10,308 bases of DNA from JAWLBW01 sp041687475 (GTDB taxonomy: Bacteria > J088 > JAWLBW01): positions 1-10,308 of the forward strand of contig JAWLBW010000157.1 of NCBI GenBank assembly GCA_041687475.1. The letters run 5' to 3'. A program made the translations under genes and the position numbers. How positions within the stretch are numbered: position 1 is the first letter of the stretch; every line of letters starts with the position of its first letter. Shown here one piece after another: positions 6,545 through 10,308 of this stretch. The notes below the pieces were generated by a model. It was not told where the DNA came from. It was given only the letters and a program-made list of their open reading frames with translations, and did not search any database.

Positions 6545-6600
6545 ACGTCTTGCGTGCCTGCAGGTCCGCACGTCTGCAGGTCTGTAGGTCTGAAAGTCTG
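6545..6600. repeat. Degenerate 8-bp tandem array (consensus about CAGGTCTG)
   Basis: Seven consecutive octamers in perfect 8-bp phase, each a variant of CAGGTCTG. The best copies are 6577-6584 and 6585-6592 (TAGGTCTG); CACGTCTG, CAGGTCCG and AAAGTCTG are also present, with the two left-most (6545-6560) more diverged. An old slippage array that has accumulated substitutions. Confidence 0.7.
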
Positions 6601-6748
6601 AGGGTAAAACAGCCCCCGTGCCTCCCGAAACCGGCCACAGGCCACTGTCCTGCAGCCGTGCAGCACGTGACCACTCACCTCCTGCTGCCCACCTCGGCAC
6701 GACCGGTCTACACTTCAGTCTGTAAGCCCCTCCTTAACACATTGCATT

Positions 6749-6774
6749 CCGTGATGCGATGATTTGTGTCACGG
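6749..6774. promoter_or_regulatory. Dyad CCGTGA-N14-TCACGG, candidate operator
   Basis: Perfect 6-bp inverted repeat whose half-site centres are 20 bp apart, about two helical turns, lying 46-71 bp before the YeeE start and overlapping the putative -35. Placement and geometry suit a dimeric repressor or activator site for the sulfur-transport cluster. It fits no named operator I know; a chance dyad is possible. Confidence 0.3.
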
Positions 6775-6792
6775 TGAGCAGAGCGGTAAACT
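6764..6792 (+). promoter_or_regulatory. Weak sigma70-like promoter of the YeeE cluster
   Basis: TTGTGT (6764-6769), a 17-bp spacer and TAAACT (6787-6792), giving a leader of about 20 nt. Each hexamer is only a partial consensus match. Confidence 0.3.
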
Positions 6793-6819
6793 GTGTAGTC
6801 GCTGTAAAGAGAAAAGGGT

Positions 6820-7428
6820 ATGTGGGAGAGTATTTTCGCGCACGAATGGCCGTGGTGGGTCGGTGGGCCGGCCCTCGGGCTCTTTATCGTTTTGTACACG
6901 TGGGTCTATAACCGGCTTGTCGGCATGTCGTCGACGATGGAGAATGCCCTTGCCGAGTGGAAGGCGCCCCTCTTGCCGAAGGCCGAACCGGCCGTGAGCA
7001 TGGACGAGGCCGTGCTTGCCTTCGCCCGTGAGCAGGGCATCGATCCTGCGTCGCTGGGTATAGACGTGGCTACGCTTACCGCTCCGTCGGCTACGGTCAA
7101 ACAGCCCCTGGAGTTCAACCCCCGGCTTGTGTTGGCCGGCGTATTCCTTGGCGCCGTCGTTGCCGCGCTGCTGCAAGGCAAGGCGCTCTCGTTCGGGTTG
7201 GGGCCCGCCTTCGACGGCCTCTTTCCCCTGGGAACGGCAGGGCAGGCCGGCGTGCTTCTCGGGGGCGGCTTTCTGATCGGCTTCGGCGCGCGCATGGCGG
7301 GCGGTTGTCCGAGCGGGCATGCGCTGGGCGGCCTGTCGGTGCTTTCGCCCGCGAGCCTGGTCGCCATTCTCGGCTACTTCGCGTCGGGCATTTCGCTTAC
7401 CCTTCTGCTTCGTTGGGTGGTCGCATGA
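6820..7428 (+). CDS. YeeE/YedE-family sulfur-compound transporter, first half
   Basis: 202 residues. The C-terminal part contains the family signature GFGARMAGGCPSGHALGG (about 154-171) with Cys163. In the thiosulfate transporter TsuA/YeeE, cysteines in equivalent motifs line the substrate path, so this is probably an inner-membrane importer or exporter of a sulfur compound such as thiosulfate. Membrane segments are predicted near 14-32, 101-119, 143-160 and 177-199. Full-length YeeE proteins carry both halves in one chain; here the second half is the next gene, as in PmpA/PmpB-type pairs. A polar stretch of about 45 residues (48-97) between the first two helices is longer than I expect for the family. 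ATG 6820 follows a weak AAAGAG at 8 nt; the WPWWVGGP beginning fits the family. The stop overlaps the next start (ATGA). Confidence 0.88.
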   Translation: MWESIFAHEWPWWVGGPALGLFIVLYTWVYNRLVGMSSTMENALAEWKAPLLPKAEPAVSMDEAVLAFAREQGIDPASLGIDVATLTAPSATVKQPLEFNPRLVLAGVFLGAVVAALLQGKALSFGLGPAFDGLFPLGTAGQAGVLLGGGFLIGFGARMAGGCPSGHALGGLSVLSPASLVAILGYFASGISLTLLLRWVVA

Positions 7429-7853
7429 AGAACGTTCTCATCAATATCGGCATGGGCATGCTCTTCGGGTTCATCGTGGCCAAGGCGGGGGTGGCCGATT
7501 TCGGCCATGTTTCGGGCATGTTTGCGCTGACCGATTTTCACATGTACGGCGTCATAGGTACGGCCGTGCCCATCGGCGCACTGGGGCTTATTCTGCTGCG
7601 CGGCAAGCGCGGGCTGAACGGCCGCACGCTGCCGCCGCCGAAAAAGGCCTCGCATCCCGGAAACTTTCCGGGCGGGCTGCTGTTCGGTATCGGCTGGGCG
7701 CTGACGGGGGCCTGCCCGGGTACTTCCATCGTGCAGCTGGGTAGCGGATACTGGGGGGCGGCCATTACCATCGTCGGCGCCGGGCTGGGCATTCTTGCCT
7801 ACCGCCGCGTGCACAAGAAATATTTTTCGTGGCAACTCGATTCCTGTGGGTAA
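7425..7853 (+). CDS. DUF6691 / YeeE-YedE-family transporter, second half
   Basis: 142 residues, about four membrane segments (near 4-20, 40-58, 82-98, 108-126). It carries the second YeeE half-motif, LLFGIGWALTGACPGTSIVQLGSG (85-108), with Cys97 in the position expected for the second pore cysteine. The start at ATG 7425 overlaps the previous stop by 4 nt (ATGA), so the two halves are translationally coupled and should form one transporter. The frame is open further upstream, but that part lies inside the first half and has no signal. The tail (residues 127-142) is basic, then ends in SWQLDSCG; that final cysteine (141) is unusual next to the Cys-rich gene that follows, though its importance is unproven. 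Confidence 0.88.
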   Translation: MKNVLINIGMGMLFGFIVAKAGVADFGHVSGMFALTDFHMYGVIGTAVPIGALGLILLRGKRGLNGRTLPPPKKASHPGNFPGGLLFGIGWALTGACPGTSIVQLGSGYWGAAITIVGAGLGILAYRRVHKKYFSWQLDSCG

Positions 7854-7856
7854 CGC

Positions 7857-8081
7857 ATGAGCGAATGTTCACCGACGGCCGGCGCACCGGCCGATGTCTG
7901 TTCTCATCTGAAAACCTGTCCGATGTTCGCGGCTTTCGAGACCGAGGCGACCGGCAAGATTTTCCGCTCCTACTTCTGCGAGGGAAAGTTCGCCGACTGC
8001 GCGCGGTACCAGAAGAGCGAACGGGGCGAAAGCGTCTCTGACCTGCTGCTGCCCAACGGCGCCATGATGAAGGCGCCTTGA
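7857..8081 (+). CDS. Small cysteine-rich protein (CPMF ... YFC ... CARYQ type)
   Basis: 74 residues, no signal peptide or membrane segment, so cytoplasmic. Cysteines are at 4, 15, 21, 41 and 48, forming two pairs, Cys15-x5-Cys21-Pro-Met-Phe and Cys41-x6-Cys48-Ala-Arg-Tyr, followed by a LLLPNG segment (63-68). I recall small proteins of this pattern (CPFF/CPMF, then YC and CAR, then LxPNG) in many proteobacteria, often near signalling genes, but know no demonstrated function. The four cysteines could bind a metal or an Fe-S cluster or work as a redox pair. It starts 3 nt after the YeeE second half and ends 40 nt before the hybrid kinase, so all four probably share a transcript. No strong Shine-Dalgarno is seen, so it likely relies on coupled translation. 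Confidence 0.8.
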   Translation: MSECSPTAGAPADVCSHLKTCPMFAAFETEATGKIFRSYFCEGKFADCARYQKSERGESVSDLLLPNGAMMKAP

Positions 8082-8121
8082 GTCATCGGTCGCTGTCTGT
8101 GCTTTTCGGGGGGAAGAAACC

Positions 8122-10308
8122 ATGCCTGCCTTGTTGAAGCCGGGTGTCCGGTTGATGAACCGGATGACCTATCCGAAAAAATTCCTGCTCTTCGGCGCGC
8201 TGTTTGCCGGAAGTGCCCTGTCCAACGCCGTCATTCTCTCGTCGGCCGCGGGCAATCGGGTTGCCCTTGCGACCGTGGTGCAGGTCGGCTTCGTGGCGGT
8301 CACCGCCTATCTGGGGGCGGCGTTTTACGCAGCGATCATGAACACCATTCGGCACCTCGACGCTGCCGCCAAGCGCATTGCCCGGGGTAACGAAGAACCC
8401 GTGACCATCGACAGCGACGATGAGCTCGGTCAGGTGGCGCAGTCGCTGAACAAGGTGGCCGTGGCCCTGTTGAGCGCCAGTGCCCACCGTGAAGCGGTGG
8501 TCGACGGCGCCGCCGACGGCATTGTGACCACCGACGAACAGGGCGGTATCGAAACCTTCAATCCCGCGGCCGAACGAATTTTCGGGGTACCCTCGGCGCT
8601 CGTCATCGGGCATCCGCTCGAGCGGCTGGTGCCCAGCCTGAACGTGCAGGCCATGGCCGACATGGTTCGCGAAAGCGACAACAGCGAAAAGGGCCTGCGC
8701 TTCGAAAAGTCGGGCCTTCGCATGGACGGCATCGAAGTGCCCATTGAAGTTGCGGTAACCGAGGCGCGAACCGGCGACCGCTGGCGCTTCATCGCCATCA
8801 TCAACGACATTACCGAGCGCAAGCGGGTCGCAGAAGAGCTGGCCACCGCTCGTGATCGCGCCCTCGAAGCAAGTCGGTCGAAGAGCACGTTCCTGGCGAA
8901 CATGAGCCACGAGTTGCGCACCCCGCTTAACGCCATCATCGGCTACAGCGAAATGTTGCTCGAAGAGGCCGAAGACCTGGGGCAGGACGAGTTCGGGCCC
9001 GACCTGCAGAAGATTCGCTCGGCCGGCAAGCACCTGCTCGCACTCATCAACGACATTCTCGATCTGTCGAAAATCGAAGCCGGCAAGATGCAACTCTATA
9101 TCGAAGATTTCGAGATTGCGGCCACCGTGTCCGATGTCGGCGCCACGGTATCACCCCTCGTGCAGCAGAAGGGCAATACCCTGAATCTTGAGGTGGAAGC
9201 CGATATCGGCGTCATGAAAGCCGACCTGACCAAGGTACGCCAGGCGCTCTTTAACCTTCTGAGCAATGCCAGCAAATTCACGGAGAACGGAGAGATCAGG
9301 CTGAAGGTGGCCTCGCGCCTGCACGGCGAGCGTCGCTTCATCGAATTCGCCGTTTCCGACACCGGTATCGGCATGACGCCCGAGCAGATGGATCGACTGT
9401 TCGAGTCGTTCAGCCAGGCCGATGCCTCGACGACCCGCAAGTTCGGCGGCACCGGTCTTGGACTGGCCATTACCAAGAAATTCTGCGAGATGATGGGCGG
9501 CGACGTTAGTGTCTCCAGCGAAATGGGCAAGGGCTCGACGTTCACCATACTTCTGCCCGCCGAAGTAGTCGAGGAAAAGAAAGCCTCGCCCGCTCCTTCG
9601 GCCTCGCCTGCGAGCCAGGTTGCATCGGAGCCGACGGGGGCCGAGAATGCGCCGCTCATCCTGGTCATCGACGACGATGTGACCGTTCACGAGATCATGA
9701 CCCGCTTTCTCACCAAAGAGGGATTTCGGGTGCAGACCGCGGCGGGCGGCGACGAAGGTATCGAGCTTGCACGCAGGCTCAAGCCGGCCGCCATTACGCT
9801 CGACGTCATGATGCCCGGCAAAGACGGGTGGACGGTTCTTTCCCAGCTCAAGGCCGACGCCGACACGGCCGACATACCCGTGGTCGTGCTCAGCATGGTC
9901 GACGACAAGGGCCTGGGCTTTTCATTGGGCGCATCGGAATATCTGACCAAGCCCATCGAGCGTTCGCGTCTGTTGACCTTGCTCAAGAAGCACGGGTGCG
10001 CCACGCCCCCCTGCACCGTGCTGGTGGTCGAAGACGACGCCCCCACCCGCACGCTGCTCGTGAAAATGTTGAGCAAGGAAGGCTGGGAGGTGCTCGAGGC
10101 GGCCAACGGACGTGAAGGGCTGCAACGCCTTGACGAAAAGCGGCCGAATCTGATTCTGCTCGACCTCATGATGCCCGAGATGGACGGTTTTCAATTCATT
10201 GAAGCCTATCGTGAGAACGAAGCCTGGCGCGGCGTACCCATCGTCGTCGTGACCGCAAAGGATGTAACGCAGGAAGAGCGCGACTGGATGAACGGTTCGG
10301 TGCAGCGC
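8122..10308 (+). CDS. Hybrid sensor histidine kinase (TM-HAMP-PAS-HisKA-HATPase-REC-REC), 3' end outside window
   Basis: 729 codons without a stop, truncated by the right edge. Domains: two membrane helices (about 19-41 and 47-73) with almost no periplasmic loop; HAMP (about 73-126); PAS (about 122-233, AVVDGAADGIVTTDEQGGI ending in IINDITERKR); HisKA with phospho-acceptor His263 in MSHELRTP; HATPase_c with N box Asn378/Asn382, G1 DTGIGM from Asp413 and G2 GGTGLGL at 442-448; an Ala/Pro/Ser-rich linker (about 482-508); REC1 with acidic Asp517-519, phospho-acceptor Asp561, Ser591 and Lys610; REC2 with Glu637, phospho-acceptor Asp681 and Thr711, cut before its conserved lysine. ATG 8122 is preceded by GGGGGGAAG. 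It should autophosphorylate and relay to one or both receivers; an Hpt or output may follow. The missing external sensor suggests a membrane, cytoplasmic PAS or partner-protein signal. Confidence 0.93.
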   Translation, partial: MPALLKPGVRLMNRMTYPKKFLLFGALFAGSALSNAVILSSAAGNRVALATVVQVGFVAVTAYLGAAFYAAIMNTIRHLDAAAKRIARGNEEPVTIDSDDELGQVAQSLNKVAVALLSASAHREAVVDGAADGIVTTDEQGGIETFNPAAERIFGVPSALVIGHPLERLVPSLNVQAMADMVRESDNSEKGLRFEKSGLRMDGIEVPIEVAVTEARTGDRWRFIAIINDITERKRVAEELATARDRALEASRSKSTFLANMSHELRTPLNAIIGYSEMLLEEAEDLGQDEFGPDLQKIRSAGKHLLALINDILDLSKIEAGKMQLYIEDFEIAATVSDVGATVSPLVQQKGNTLNLEVEADIGVMKADLTKVRQALFNLLSNASKFTENGEIRLKVASRLHGERRFIEFAVSDTGIGMTPEQMDRLFESFSQADASTTRKFGGTGLGLAITKKFCEMMGGDVSVSSEMGKGSTFTILLPAEVVEEKKASPAPSASPASQVASEPTGAENAPLILVIDDDVTVHEIMTRFLTKEGFRVQTAAGGDEGIELARRLKPAAITLDVMMPGKDGWTVLSQLKADADTADIPVVVLSMVDDKGLGFSLGASEYLTKPIERSRLLTLLKKHGCATPPCTVLVVEDDAPTRTLLVKMLSKEGWEVLEAANGREGLQRLDEKRPNLILLDLMMPEMDGFQFIEAYRENEAWRGVPIVVVTAKDVTQEERDWMNGSVQR

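Larger units (their letters stand above)
6210..6819. other. Gene-free divergent intergenic region
   Basis: About 610 bp between the divergent acyltransferase and YeeE genes. Frames exist on both strands but none has a ribosome site or convincing family match. Contents seen: the minus-strand leader and promoter (6210-6370), a short minus-strand stretch resembling a protein-kinase fragment (6406-6480), an 8-bp degenerate tandem array (6545-6600), a dyad (6749-6774) and a weak plus-strand promoter (6764-6792). Confidence 0.65.

Noticed and set aside
8083..9093. 336-codon minus-strand open frame opposite the kinase
   Set aside because: It is antisense to conserved PAS and HisKA motifs and has no start signal.

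Overview
The window is GC-rich bacterial DNA with tight spacing, start/stop overlaps and Shine-Dalgarno-like sites. A Gram-negative proteobacterium is most likely, probably a gammaproteobacterium. This rests on the DUF1640-like coiled-coil protein, the split YeeE/DUF6691 sulfur-transporter pair, the exported class-A-like serine hydrolases and a HAMP-PAS hybrid kinase. It is an inference from gene content; there is no rRNA or other taxonomic marker.

Layout. (1) 160-958, plus strand: a coiled-coil, membrane-anchored DUF1640-like protein built from 33-bp (11-residue) repeats, followed by a decayed or truncated paralogue that keeps only the C-terminal half. (2) 959-1263: a gene-free convergent region with a hairpin, an inverted repeat and a 7-bp tandem array that runs into the stop codon of the next gene. 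(3) 1264-6209, minus strand, transcribed right to left: a multi-pass acyltransferase-type membrane protein (GTG start); a first exported serine hydrolase (TTG start, overlapping the acyltransferase by 22 bp); a second, paralogous exported serine hydrolase 17 bp further on; then, after a 112-115 bp gap, an amidase-signature hydrolase. The acyltransferase and the amidase are both preceded by ATGCAT-N17-TATACT, suggesting two similarly controlled transcripts. (4) 6210-6819: a gene-free divergent region with an 8-bp degenerate tandem array, promoter-like elements and a 6+6 bp dyad. (5) 6820 to the right edge, plus strand: a tight cluster of two half-size YeeE/YedE transporter proteins (ATGA overlap), a 74-residue cysteine-rich protein 3 nt later, and 40 nt further a hybrid sensor histidine kinase (2 TM, HAMP, PAS, HisKA, HATPase, REC, REC...) that leaves the window unfinished.

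How they may work together. The minus-strand set looks like a cell-envelope module: a membrane acyl-transfer protein plus two periplasmic SxxK hydrolases that lack a recognisable deacylating Glu166 motif. The plus-strand set couples uptake of a sulfur compound to a small Cys protein and a sensor kinase with almost no periplasmic domain, so sulfur or redox sensing through the Cys protein is a reasonable but untested idea. No mobile element, CRISPR, tRNA or rRNA was seen.
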